A stretch of DNA of 64,000 nucleotides from Dyella nitratireducens (GCF_014642835.1 NZ_BMJA01000001.1:688540-752539), one strand, 5' to 3'. Counted from the first letter of the stretch, positions 36,879-45,097 are shown. Translations and numbers: made by a program. Notes: generated from the letters alone by a model not told the origin.

Positions 36879-39242
36879 TCAGGCCGCTGGCAGATCCGCC
36901 ACAAGGCGAATCGAGGTGGTGAGTTCTTCGAGCTGAAAATGCGGTTTGATGAATACTGTCGCTTTGTACGCGCCGGGGGAGCCTGGCACCTCGGTAACGT
37001 TGATTTGCGCAGCGCGCAGCGGATAGCTGGCCTTGACCTCCTGCGATGCGTTGTCGTCCAGCAGGATGTACTGGGCGATCCAGGTGTTGAGATACGCTTC
37101 GATATTGCCGCGCGTGAGAAACGCGCCGATCTTCTTGCGCATGATCACCTTGATGTAATGCGCAAAGCGCGACGCGGCGAGGATGTAAGGCAGCATCGCC
37201 GACAGCTTGGCATTGGCATTGGCTTCGTCGCTGATGTACTGGCGCGGCTGGTTGGTGGTCTGCCCGCCAAAGAACGCCGCCTGGCCGGTACCCTTGCAAT
37301 TGCACAGCGAGATAAAGCCGAGATCGTTCAGTTCTTTCTCGCGGCGATCGGTGATCGAAACCTCCGTGGGGCAGATCATGTTCACCATGTCTGCATCGTC
37401 CCGATAGGTGTACACCGGCAGGCCGTCGACCAGGCCACCACCTTCTACACCGCGGATGGCCGCGGTCCAGTGATAGAGCGCGAACGCATGGGTGATGCGT
37501 TCGGCCAGCACATAGGCAGCATTGCCCCACAGGAAATTATTGTGCTCGGGGCCGTTGTCGCCCGTCACGGTTTCCTCGTATTTCACGCCTTCTGCGGGCC
37601 GCGAATCCTTGCCGTAGGGGAGGCGCATCAACGCATGCGGCAAGGTCAGCGCCACATAGCGCGAATCCTCGCTGCCGCGGAATTCCGTCCATTGCGCCAG
37701 TTCCGGCGATTCGAACAGCTGGCCCAGATCGCGCGGCTTGGCCAGCTTGTCGAAACTATCCAGGCCAAACAAACCCGGCGAGGCCGCTGCGATAAACGGC
37801 GCATGAGCTGATGCCGCCACCTGAGTCATCTTGCTGAGCAGCGACATATGGTTGGGCGAATGATCGAATTCGTAGCCACCTACCAGCAGGCTGTAGGGGG
37901 AACCGCCATAAGTGCCGAACTCAGCCTCGTAAATCATTTTGAAAATGCAGCTTTGATCAAAATCCGCTGCTTTTTCCAGTTCCTTGCGCAAATCGTCCAT
38001 GGTCGTGTTGAACACGCGCAGCTTCAGCAGCTTGCCGCTTTCTGTACGCGACACCAGGTAAAACAAACCGCGCCAGGTCGCCTCCAAATCCTTGAATGCT
38101 GATGCATGCATGATCGCGTCGAGCTGCACCCCGATCTGCACGTCGATGCCGCCAGCGCGCTCGTCGATCATGCCGCTCACGCCCAGCGCAACACTGTCGA
38201 GTTCCTTGGCGCCCATCGGCACGATGATTTCATTGGTGAAGCGCCCCACCAGACGGCGTGCCTTGGACAAGGGATCGATCGCGATATACGCCTGCATGCG
38301 ATCCGTGGCCGCCTGGGCAGTGCTGTCCATCAGCTTCTTGGCCGCATCGGCTTGCGATTGCGCCAACAACAACGCCGTGTCCGCATCGTTCTTGGCTTTC
38401 TGTGCCGCGACCAGCGCTTTATTTGCATCGGCGATCGCCTGGTCTCCCGAAGCGCTCTTCGCGTTGTCGCCAGCGGAAGTCAGTGCTGTGGCTGCACTCT
38501 GCACAGTTTGCTTCGCCGTATCTAAGGCGCTTGCCGCGGCATCGTTATCTTTCTTGGCCTTGTCGGCGGCCTGTGCGGCAGCATCGGCAACGTCCTTGGC
38601 CGCGCTCGCCATCGCAGCGTTGCCCGCCATTTGCGCGGCCAACAAAGTCACCAAGGCAACGGATACATCCTTGCCGGCGCTCGGCAATGGCGCCACCGCG
38701 CTGGGATCGAGCGAGACCTTGACCCAGTCGGACGGCATCTGCGTGGAAAACGCGCTCTTCAACGCGCCGATCGCCTCAGCATCGAGCAAGGAACCGTCCA
38801 GCACGGATGCCAGCGAATCATTGCATTCGGCCATCGATTGCAAGGCACGCAGATCAGCGCGTGCGTCGTAACGCTGCTTGAGGCTGTCGACCTTGTTGAC
38901 GATGGCCAACGGCTCGAAATCGGAAAGGCTGCCAAACTGCATCGGCCCATTGAGCTTTTTGCCGCCGCCGGCGATCAGGTCGGGGATGCCGTCGAGCTTC
39001 ATCGTCGGCGTGCATTCGGCGAGCACTTTGTCGAACGACTCGCTGTCTATGTCGCGCATGCGGCGATCCTTCATCGCCGGCAGCACACCTGCATCCACCT
39101 GCCCCGAAAGATCGGCAAAGATGCCCACGATGAAAGCCAGCTCCACTTTCTCGATCGCATCACCGGTTTCGACATCGTAGGTAATGCGTACGCGCGGCGG
39201 CCTTACGCGCAGCAGCTTTTTCTGGATGCTTTCGACGGTCAT
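36879..39242 (-). CDS. tssBC: Fused type VI sheath protein TssB-TssC
   Basis: One uninterrupted frame of 787 residues contains both sheath subunits, normally separate genes. The ATG at 39242 has a GAGG site 8 bases upstream. Residues 1-150 are TssB/VipA: 'PPRVRITYDVETGDAIEKVELAF', 'RMRDIDSESFDKVLAE', 'SDFEPLAIVNKVDSLKQRYDARADL'. Residues ~150-317 are a linker, Ala/Lys/Asp-rich and coiled-coil-like from ~195 ('ALDTAKQTVQSAATALTSAGDNAK'). Residues ~318-787 are TssC/VipB: 'LEATWRGLFYLVSRTESGKLLKLRVFN', 'YGGSPYSLLVGGYEFDHSP', 'VIMRKKIGAFLTRGNIEAYLNTWI'. The contractile sheath is built from TssB-TssC heterodimers in a 1:1 ratio, so a fusion would fix stoichiometry. No separate tssB or tssC and no clpV gene is found in the window. 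Confidence 0.93.
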   Translation of the reverse strand: MTVESIQKKLLRVRPPRVRITYDVETGDAIEKVELAFIVGIFADLSGQVDAGVLPAMKDRRMRDIDSESFDKVLAECTPTMKLDGIPDLIAGGGKKLNGPMQFGSLSDFEPLAIVNKVDSLKQRYDARADLRALQSMAECNDSLASVLDGSLLDAEAIGALKSAFSTQMPSDWVKVSLDPSAVAPLPSAGKDVSVALVTLLAAQMAGNAAMASAAKDVADAAAQAADKAKKDNDAAASALDTAKQTVQSAATALTSAGDNAKSASGDQAIADANKALVAAQKAKNDADTALLLAQSQADAAKKLMDSTAQAATDRMQAYIAIDPLSKARRLVGRFTNEIIVPMGAKELDSVALGVSGMIDERAGGIDVQIGVQLDAIMHASAFKDLEATWRGLFYLVSRTESGKLLKLRVFNTTMDDLRKELEKAADFDQSCIFKMIYEAEFGTYGGSPYSLLVGGYEFDHSPNHMSLLSKMTQVAASAHAPFIAAASPGLFGLDSFDKLAKPRDLGQLFESPELAQWTEFRGSEDSRYVALTLPHALMRLPYGKDSRPAEGVKYEETVTGDNGPEHNNFLWGNAAYVLAERITHAFALYHWTAAIRGVEGGGLVDGLPVYTYRDDADMVNMICPTEVSITDRREKELNDLGFISLCNCKGTGQAAFFGGQTTNQPRQYISDEANANAKLSAMLPYILAASRFAHYIKVIMRKKIGAFLTRGNIEAYLNTWIAQYILLDDNASQEVKASYPLRAAQINVTEVPGSPGAYKATVFIKPHFQLEELTTSIRLVADLPAA

Positions 39243-39313
39243 GGACGAGCCTCGCTGAGATGGCGGCAACCTGGATTCGATCGAACAATGTGCACGCGTT
39301 GCGGAATAGACGA

Positions 39314-39329
39314 ATCAAGAGCCGTGCCA
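39314..39329 (-). promoter_or_regulatory. Candidate sigma-54 promoter for the T6SS operon
   Basis: Read on the minus strand the sequence is TGGCACGGCTCTTGAT. It matches the sigma-54 consensus TGGCACG-N4-TTGCW with a perfect -24 box and correct GG-N10 spacing, but -12 reads GA instead of GC. It lies 72 bases upstream of the tssBC start codon, so transcription would begin around 39302. A sigma-54 activator gene is present at the other end of the locus. Confidence 0.55.
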
Positions 39330-39381
39330 AGTCGACAACTCATTGAATTCCGGTACATTCGCGATCAAAAGGCCAGCTTGA

Positions 39382-39394
39382 ACTCGCAGCGAGT
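39382..39394. promoter_or_regulatory. Palindrome, possible activator-binding site upstream of tssBC
   Basis: ACTCGC-A-GCGAGT is a perfect inverted repeat located about 53 bases upstream of the -24 box of the candidate sigma-54 promoter. Enhancer sites for sigma-54 activators are usually 80-150 bases upstream of the start site; this one is at about -80 to -92. Function is inferred from position only. Confidence 0.3.
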
Positions 39395-39562
39395 GAGTGG
39401 TTTTCCACCCGCTTCGCGGGCTAGCCAAATGCAACGGACCGCAAGCAGCGGCCATTTCCTTCAACCGTGTGTATGGCCACACGGGGCGGGAAGAAAATCA
39501 CACGGCTGGGCGGAGGCCGGGCCGCCGTTCCGACACCCCTGCGCACACATACGCCGCACTGC

Positions 39563-39586
39563 CGGGATTTGCCCTCCAACCTACGA
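39563..39586. repeat. Decayed half of a REP-like element
   Basis: The end of this stretch (TTTGC followed by CCAACCTACGA) matches the right arm of the intact copy at 45139-45163 with a few substitutions. The partner arm is not recognisable. It probably marks an eroded member of the same repeat family. Confidence 0.45.
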
Positions 39587-39630
39587 CCTGAGGCACACTT
39601 ATCCGGTCCTTTCAATCGCAGGAGGCCATC

Positions 39631-40380
39631 ATGGCCAGCGACAGCACCAAGCTCGCCGTCTTGATCGATGCCGACAACACCCAGCCGGCCATCGCAGACG
39701 GTCTGCTGGCCGAGGTGGCCAAGTACGGCACCGCCCATGTGAAGCGCGCTTACGGCGATTGGACCGGCAATCAGCTGAAGAGCTGGAAAGAACAACTGCT
39801 CACGCAGTCGATCCAGCCGATCCAACAATTCAGTTACACCAGCGGCAAGAACGCCACCGACTCGGCGATGATCATCGATGCGATGGATTTGCTCTATTCC
39901 GGCCGCTTCGATGGCTTTTGTATTGTCTCCAGCGACAGCGACTTCACCCGGCTGGCGGCGCGCATTCGCGAATCGGGCCTGATCGTGTACGGCTTTGGTG
40001 CACGCAAAACGCCCGAGCCATTCGTTGCTGCGTGCGACAAGTTCATTTACACCGAAATCCTCACGTCCAAGCCGGACGAAGAACAGCCATTGCAACCGCG
40101 CTCGCCGGCACAGTTGAAGAAGGATGCCGGCCTGATCAACCTGCTGCGCAACGCCATCGACGCCGCATCCGACGACGAAGGCTGGGCAGGGCTGGGCGGC
40201 GTAGGTTCGATCATCACCAAGCAGCGGCCGAATTTCGACTCCCGTAGTCATGGTTATGGAAAGCTGAGCGACCTGATCGCTGCGATCGACCTGTTCGAGT
40301 TGGATCGGCGCAGTCCAGGCGAAGGTCGTCCCAAGGCCATCTACGTGCGCAATAAACGGAAACCGGTGGCTCGTGGCTAG
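39631..40380 (+). CDS. NYN-domain (LabA/DUF88-type) putative ribonuclease
   Basis: 249 residues with a PIN-like NYN domain: 'LAVLIDADNTQPAI' (Asp13, Asp15), 'KNATDSAMIIDAMDLLYSG' and 'FCIVSSDSDFTRLAARIRESG', which supply the cluster of acidic residues expected for metal-dependent RNA cleavage. The C-terminal third ('LINLLRNAIDAASDDEGWAGLGGVGSIITKQRPNF' and 'YGKLSDLIAAIDLFEL') looks like an OST-HTH/LOTUS RNA-binding domain. A strong GGAGG site precedes the ATG. It overlaps tilS by 8 bases, so the two are co-translated. It is divergent from the T6SS operon and may be backbone rather than island. Confidence 0.88.
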   Translation: MASDSTKLAVLIDADNTQPAIADGLLAEVAKYGTAHVKRAYGDWTGNQLKSWKEQLLTQSIQPIQQFSYTSGKNATDSAMIIDAMDLLYSGRFDGFCIVSSDSDFTRLAARIRESGLIVYGFGARKTPEPFVAACDKFIYTEILTSKPDEEQPLQPRSPAQLKKDAGLINLLRNAIDAASDDEGWAGLGGVGSIITKQRPNFDSRSHGYGKLSDLIAAIDLFELDRRSPGEGRPKAIYVRNKRKPVARG

Positions 40381-41677
40381 CGAATCAACTCTGCCCAGCA
40401 TCTTGCAACACGCGCTGCGTATGCAGCCGGAAGGAGCACTTTGCATCGCCTACAGCGGCGGCCCCGATTCCACTGCCCTGCTGCATGCCCTGGCGCATCT
40501 GCCCGAAGCGCGCCTCCGCGGCGTGCGCGCCACGCATGTGGATCACGGCCTGCATGCAGACAGCGCACGTTGGGCTGCGCATTGCCGTGCGTTCTGCGCA
40601 GCGCTGGGGCTTGCATGCGACGTGCACGTAGCGAAAGTAGATCGTTCCGGCGGTATCGGCCTGGAAGCGGCTGCACGGCACGCGCGCTATGCCATCTTCG
40701 CCGAGTACTTACATGCGAATGAGCGACTAGTCTTCGGCCATCATCAGGATGATCAGGCGGAAACCGTACTGCTGAAACTGCTTCGCGGCGCAGGGCCGGA
40801 AGGATTGGGCGGCATGCGTGCAGAACGCCCGCTCGGACGTGGCATGGTATGGCGGCCGCTACTCGACATGCCGCGACAGGTGCTACGTGATTACGTCGAA
40901 GCACACGACCTGCCCTGCATCCACGATCCATCGAATGATGATCGGCAGCTCGCACGCAATCATCTTCGCCATGAAGTCATGCCATTGCTAAAAACACATT
41001 GGCCGCAAGCGACAATCTCCATCACACACAGCGCGATGCTCTGCCGTGCCGCCGCCGATACGCTGCAACAGGATTGGCTGGCTGCCTTTGAAGAACTGCG
41101 CGACGACACTACCAATAGTCTCGACGCTCGCGGCTGGCTCGCCTTGCCTTCTGCGCTGCGCGATCCGCTACTTGCACATTGGCTGCACGCGCAAGGACTC
41201 ACCGCGCCTACAACAGCGCAGCGTCAACAGATTGAAAGACAGTGCACAGCACAGGATGGCCAACTGCCATGCATCCAATGGCCCGGTACCGAAGTGCACG
41301 TGTGGAAGCATCGCCTGTGGGCGGTGGCGCCGCGCAAGCTGCCTGAGGCGCAAACGGAACTGTCTTGGCAAGGCGAACCGCTGGCGCTGCCCGATGGCGG
41401 CACGCTGACGCTGGAACCTGCCTCGCAGCTTCCGGTTTCCCTGATGGTGCGCTGGCGGCGCGGCGGCGAGCGCATCAAGCCCGCAGGGGACCGTCATACA
41501 CGCGATCTGCGCGCGCTATTCCAAAGCGGGGCGATTCCGCCATGGCAGCGGGACTGCTGTCCGCTGTTGTACGAGGATGATCAACTCATCGCCGTTGCAG
41601 ATCGCTGGTTGAGTGCGCGCGCCGTAGCAGTCTTCAACGAAGCGGGAGCAAGGCCGCGTTGGCGACCTGGACCCTAA
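40373..41677 (+). CDS. tilS: tRNA(Ile)-lysidine synthase
   Basis: 434 residues from a GTG start at 40373 inside the end of the NYN gene. TilS adds lysine to C34 of the AUA-decoding tRNA-Ile using ATP. The PP-loop 'AYSGGPDSTALLHAL' (SGGPDS at 28-33) and 'FGHHQDDQAETVLLKLLRGAGPEGLGGM' are the N-terminal-domain signatures. The C-terminal TilS domain is seen in 'RWRRGGERIKPAGDRHTRDLRALFQSGAIPPWQRD'. It is an essential backbone gene marking the right boundary of the T6SS insertion. Confidence 0.97.
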   Translation: MASESTLPSILQHALRMQPEGALCIAYSGGPDSTALLHALAHLPEARLRGVRATHVDHGLHADSARWAAHCRAFCAALGLACDVHVAKVDRSGGIGLEAAARHARYAIFAEYLHANERLVFGHHQDDQAETVLLKLLRGAGPEGLGGMRAERPLGRGMVWRPLLDMPRQVLRDYVEAHDLPCIHDPSNDDRQLARNHLRHEVMPLLKTHWPQATISITHSAMLCRAAADTLQQDWLAAFEELRDDTTNSLDARGWLALPSALRDPLLAHWLHAQGLTAPTTAQRQQIERQCTAQDGQLPCIQWPGTEVHVWKHRLWAVAPRKLPEAQTELSWQGEPLALPDGGTLTLEPASQLPVSLMVRWRRGGERIKPAGDRHTRDLRALFQSGAIPPWQRDCCPLLYEDDQLIAVADRWLSARAVAVFNEAGARPRWRPGP

Positions 41678-41679
41678 CG

Positions 41680-41983
41680 TCAGGAACGTGATTCGATAGA
41701 AAACATGGGACGGTACGACGGCCGCGTCGACAAACGTCCTACGGGCAACGGTATGTCATCGTCGATCGGCAAAATCCAGTTGTCCCGCAGCAACCGCTGC
41801 CAGCACGATCGACGCTTCCGTCATTGCGAGTTGCGCGCCGATGCAAACGTGTGGCCCAATCCCGAAAGGCTGACAATCGAACTGTTCGGGTTTGGGACCG
41901 CGGATAAAATGCCACGGATCAAGGCGGTACGGGGTCACAGTTTTTGCCCTATGCCGCAAAATGGCAACACGCGCCTGATACGT
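41680..41983 (-). pseudogene. Cytochrome P450 C-terminal remnant, frameshifted
   Basis: On the minus strand the reading PFGIGPHVCIGAQLA is an unmistakable P450 haem-thiolate loop (F-G-x-G-x-H-x-C-x-G-x-x-L-A), preceded by 'RLDPWHFIRGPKPEQFD'. That frame stops at 41756. A shift of one base near 41765 restores a typical P450 C-terminal tail ('LPVGRLSTRPSYRP') running to a TGA at 41680-41682. Upstream the frame is closed by a TAA at 41984-41986, so the N-terminal ~300 residues are missing. It is a broken fragment, overlapped at its 5' side by the start region of the MFS gene on the other strand. Confidence 0.8.
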
Positions 41984-42018
41984 TTATTCATTCACTGAGG
42001 CCATCGACAACCGTTCCT

Positions 42019-43329
42019 GTGCAACTCGTCTACCGTCATTTCATTTGGCGCTATGCGTTGGCTCATTACGGGAAGAGTTTGTTCTGGTATACGAGCGAGT
42101 TGCTCTTTCCTTTTTATCTGACGGAAATCGGCCTGTTCAGCGGATGGGCCATGGGCCTGGTGATCGGCGCCAGCCTGGTATTCAGCGTTCTGGCGGATCT
42201 TGTCGTGGGGTGGCTGGGCAGGCGCTGCTTGTCCAGCGCGCGTCGCGCCGGACAGTGTCAGATCATCGGCGCTTCGTTGAGTGTTATCTCGATCTTGAGC
42301 TTCTTTGCTTGCGTGTGGACGCCATCGGCAGAGCGTGTCGCCTATGCCTTGGTGGCATTGTTATGTTTCCGCTTCACTTATGCGCTGTATGACATTGCGC
42401 AAGATGTGCTGGTCAATCTGGCGACAAACGGACGTAACCAGCGCTCGCATCTGACCGGCGTGCATTTCAGCTTCAGCGGTATCGCATCCATCACGGTGGC
42501 GACGCTGGTGACACCGATGGTCGCCATGCATGACGGCAAGGCGCATAGCGGATTTTTCATGCTGGCGGCGCTGCTTTCCGTCGGCGCATTGGCGTCGTCC
42601 TTGCAGCTTGGCCGCTATCTGAGGTGGTCCGACGCGGCACGAAGCGAACCTGCGCGGGTATCGAGTCCGCATCAAGACACGACACCGCCGATGTTCTACT
42701 TCGTAATGACGTTCCTGTTGTCGCTATGCGGTCCGATGTTTGCGAAAGTTGCGCCGTACTATGGCGCCTATGCCATGCATCACCGGTTTGCGGGAACCAT
42801 CATGATCTCCCTCTACTCGCTGGGTGTTGTGCTGGCTTTTCCGCTGTTCGCCAGCCTTGTGCACCGGATGCACCGCATGCTGATCATGGTTCGCGCTGCG
42901 CTTTGCATGGTGGCTGTAAGCATCGTCATCATGAGCGCGGCGCAACTTGACGCATACGTACTTTACGGCGCTGCATTCGCATTGGGCATATCGTGGGGCA
43001 TGCTCGGCATTCTGTGTTGGTCAGGATTTGCCGATGCGGTGTCGCGCAAGCAGACACGCGCCGTGAGTTTCGACTATGCGCAATTCCTGGCGTCGGCCAA
43101 GGCTGGGCTGCTGCTCGCAGTGATCCTGATCGGCGCGACGCTTTCGTCGCTGGATTACAAATCCACCCAGGCGCAGGACCTGCTGCCCTTGATGGCCACG
43201 CCGTCAATCGTGGCCGGCGTGGCCCTGTTGCTGATGTGCTGGAACCGTCGCCTGGCAACGCGCGCCACCGGATCGATCGGCATGGCACATCACCAGGCGC
43301 GGCTCGTCAACGCGAGTTACGACTCCTGA
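42019..43329 (+). CDS. MFS transporter (GPH/MFS_2-like)
   Basis: About 436 residues with ~12 hydrophobic helices. The start is uncertain: GTG at 42019 ('VQLVYRHFIWRYALAHYGKSLFWY') looks like the natural N-terminus, whereas the longer in-frame start at 41944 would run through the P450 remnant region. Landmarks are 'FPFYLTEIGLFSGWAMGLVIG', 'CFRFTYALYDIAQDVLVNLA' and 'SHLTGVHFSFSGIASI', reminiscent of cation-symporter (GPH) transporters. The substrate is unknown. It converges with the next MFS gene with a 13-base overlap. Confidence 0.8.
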   Translation: MQLVYRHFIWRYALAHYGKSLFWYTSELLFPFYLTEIGLFSGWAMGLVIGASLVFSVLADLVVGWLGRRCLSSARRAGQCQIIGASLSVISILSFFACVWTPSAERVAYALVALLCFRFTYALYDIAQDVLVNLATNGRNQRSHLTGVHFSFSGIASITVATLVTPMVAMHDGKAHSGFFMLAALLSVGALASSLQLGRYLRWSDAARSEPARVSSPHQDTTPPMFYFVMTFLLSLCGPMFAKVAPYYGAYAMHHRFAGTIMISLYSLGVVLAFPLFASLVHRMHRMLIMVRAALCMVAVSIVIMSAAQLDAYVLYGAAFALGISWGMLGILCWSGFADAVSRKQTRAVSFDYAQFLASAKAGLLLAVILIGATLSSLDYKSTQAQDLLPLMATPSIVAGVALLLMCWNRRLATRATGSIGMAHHQARLVNASYDS

Positions 43330-44612
43330 CTGACCTTGTTTTCCATGGACTGCGCAGACGCTGCAGCGGCCGCACCCATCACCCTGCGATTAACGAAATA
43401 CATCAGCACGAACGACGCCAGCGTGGTGCACACCAGGATGTCGCCCAGCACGTCGAAATGCCGCAGCCTGCCGTCACCCAACTGCACCACCACCATGCCG
43501 CCGAGCATGGCAGCAAGTCCCCCAGACATCTGCTGCAGCGACGAACTGATCGACATATAGGCGCCGCGATCAGCTGGCTTTGGCAAAGCGGACATCAAGG
43601 CCGATGACGAAATGATGCGCGAGAAGATACCGATCTGCAGCAACGCACTGATCGTGATCAAGGTCCACAGCGGCACGTTGGACAACCGCGTATAGATCAG
43701 CACCATGATGATCGTCACCACGCAACCGAAGGCGAACACACGAAACTTGCCGAAAGCATCGCTTGCCTTGCCAAGCAATGGCCCCATCACCGCCGACACC
43801 AAACCCGTTATCAGATACACCACCGACAACATCTCGATCGGAATGCCGACGTTGTGCACCACGAACAAGGTGGAATACGGCATCAGCAAAAAGCCGCCCA
43901 TGGTCAGCAGCGCCGTAGTGATGAAGCCGATCAGATAGGAACGGGTGCTCAAGGTATGCAGCAGGTGATGCAGCGGTTTCTTGTCCGGACGCAGCGCCAG
44001 ATGTGCATTGACCGGGCGCAGGCGCCCGATGATGGTGCCACCGACCACCGTGCATACCACCACGATCAGGAAAAACGGCGAGTTCCAACCCCAATGGGCA
44101 GACAGCCACAAACTCAGCGGTAGGCCGAGCACTGTGCTGGCCGCGAATGCCGATTGGATGAAACCCATCACGCGTCCACGCATGGCCAGCGGGAACAGAT
44201 CGGTAACGATGGCCATGGACGCCGCACCCACCACGCCGGCGAACAAGCCGGTGAACATGCGCGCCAGCAGCAGCAACACGTAGGTGTGAGCGAGCGCGCA
44301 AAACAAGGTGCCGAGCATGAAGCCGGCATAGAAAACCAGCAGGAGTTTTTTACGGTCGAACCGGTCGGCAAAGCCTGCCGCCAGAATGCCCGACACCGCT
44401 GCGGCAAATGCATAAGCCGAAACCACGTCGCCGAATTGTGCCGGCGTGATGTGCAGGGCCGGCACGACCAGCGCACCCAACGGCGCCAGCAACATGAAGT
44501 CCAGCACGATGGTGAACTGCAGGAAAGCCAGCACGGCCACCACGAATTTTTGGTAACCGGAAAAGCCCATGCCGCCTGATTCGGCGGCACGCGAGGGCGA
44601 GGCAGTAGTCAC
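43317..44612 (-). CDS. MFS transporter, drug/metabolite efflux type
   Basis: 431 residues from a GTG at 44612, supported by AGGAG 6 bases upstream. Twelve-helix MFS protein with motif A-like 'GFADRFDRKKLLLVFYAGFMLGTLFCALA' between helices 2 and 3, typical of DHA1-type proton-coupled efflux pumps. Further helices include 'LLLLARMFTGLFAGVVGAASMAIV'. The substrate is unknown. A promoter covered by a perfect 20-base palindrome lies 55-80 bases upstream, so the gene is probably repressed until an inducer binds a regulator encoded elsewhere. Confidence 0.88.
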   Translation of the reverse strand: MTTASPSRAAESGGMGFSGYQKFVVAVLAFLQFTIVLDFMLLAPLGALVVPALHITPAQFGDVVSAYAFAAAVSGILAAGFADRFDRKKLLLVFYAGFMLGTLFCALAHTYVLLLLARMFTGLFAGVVGAASMAIVTDLFPLAMRGRVMGFIQSAFAASTVLGLPLSLWLSAHWGWNSPFFLIVVVCTVVGGTIIGRLRPVNAHLALRPDKKPLHHLLHTLSTRSYLIGFITTALLTMGGFLLMPYSTLFVVHNVGIPIEMLSVVYLITGLVSAVMGPLLGKASDAFGKFRVFAFGCVVTIIMVLIYTRLSNVPLWTLITISALLQIGIFSRIISSSALMSALPKPADRGAYMSISSSLQQMSGGLAAMLGGMVVVQLGDGRLRHFDVLGDILVCTTLASFVLMYFVNRRVMGAAAAASAQSMENKVSQES

Positions 44613-44666
44613 AGAAGACTCCTAGGGCGAACCTTCCCAAGGTTCACGCGGATGCGGGGATGTCGC

Positions 44667-44695
44667 AGGATACGATTTCGATATATCGAAATCAA
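44667..44695 (-). promoter_or_regulatory. MFS promoter overlapped by a perfect 20-bp palindromic operator
   Basis: The palindrome GATTTCGATATATCGAAATC occupies 44674-44693. On the minus strand -35 TTGATT (44690-44695), a 17-base spacer and -10 TATCCT (44667-44672) make a plausible sigma-70 promoter, with the palindrome filling the spacer. The regulator is not in the window. Confidence 0.7.
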
Positions 44696-44827
44696 GCCTT
44701 TTCTGGCAGGTCGAACCAACAAACTTCTGCATCGAGCGTCATGTGCTCGACACAATTGTCCTGTTGCATCACGAGAGCCCGCTGCGGCGATTGATTCCGC
44801 CTTTGCGCTGCGTTAGCGTTGCCCGCC

Positions 44828-45085
44828 ATGGTCAAGCCCACTTCTGCTCCCGCTGAAACGCCTCCGGTTGCCGACTTCGAGCATTCACTGGATGAGCTCG
44901 AACAACTGGTGGCACGTATGGAAGGGGGCGAGATGAGCCTGGATGAATCGCTCAGCGCTTTCGAACGCGGTATCGGCCTCTATCGCCACTGCCAGCAGGC
45001 GCTCGACCAAGCCGAATTGCGCGTACGCCTGCTGCTTGATCCGGATGCGCCGGATAAAGCCGAGCCGTTCGAGCCGGAAGCCTGA
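44828..45085 (+). CDS. xseB: Exodeoxyribonuclease VII small subunit
   Basis: 85 residues from the ATG at 44828 (a TTG three codons earlier is less likely). XseB binds several copies to XseA to make the enzyme that degrades single-stranded DNA from either end. The family core is clear: '[50 protein letters not shown]', a helical hairpin. In many gammaproteobacteria it precedes ispA and dxs, but here a REP doublet and a convergent gene follow. Confidence 0.93.
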   Translation: MVKPTSAPAETPPVADFEHSLDELEQLVARMEGGEMSLDESLSAFERGIGLYRHCQQALDQAELRVRLLLDPDAPDKAEPFEPEA

Positions 45086-45097
45086 ATCACATGTCTT

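Larger units (their letters stand above)
39243..39630. other. 388-bp gene-free regulatory region between tssBC and the NYN gene
   Basis: No supported gene lies here. Moving away from tssBC it contains a candidate sigma-54 promoter (39314-39329, minus strand), a 13-base palindrome (39382-39394), a small hairpin CCCGC-TTC-GCGGG (39408-39420), and a decayed half REP element (39563-39586). At the right end is the GGAGG ribosome site (39621-39625) of the NYN gene. Confidence 0.7.

Noticed and set aside
38631-40247. A 538-residue plus-strand open frame spanning the tssBC start and the NYN gene
   Set aside because: It crosses the promoter region and is out of frame with the NYN gene; low-complexity Arg/His-rich shadow.
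41705-41998. A 97-residue plus-strand open frame after tilS
   Set aside because: The minus strand at the same place encodes a recognisable P450 haem loop, so the plus-strand frame is a shadow of a decayed gene.
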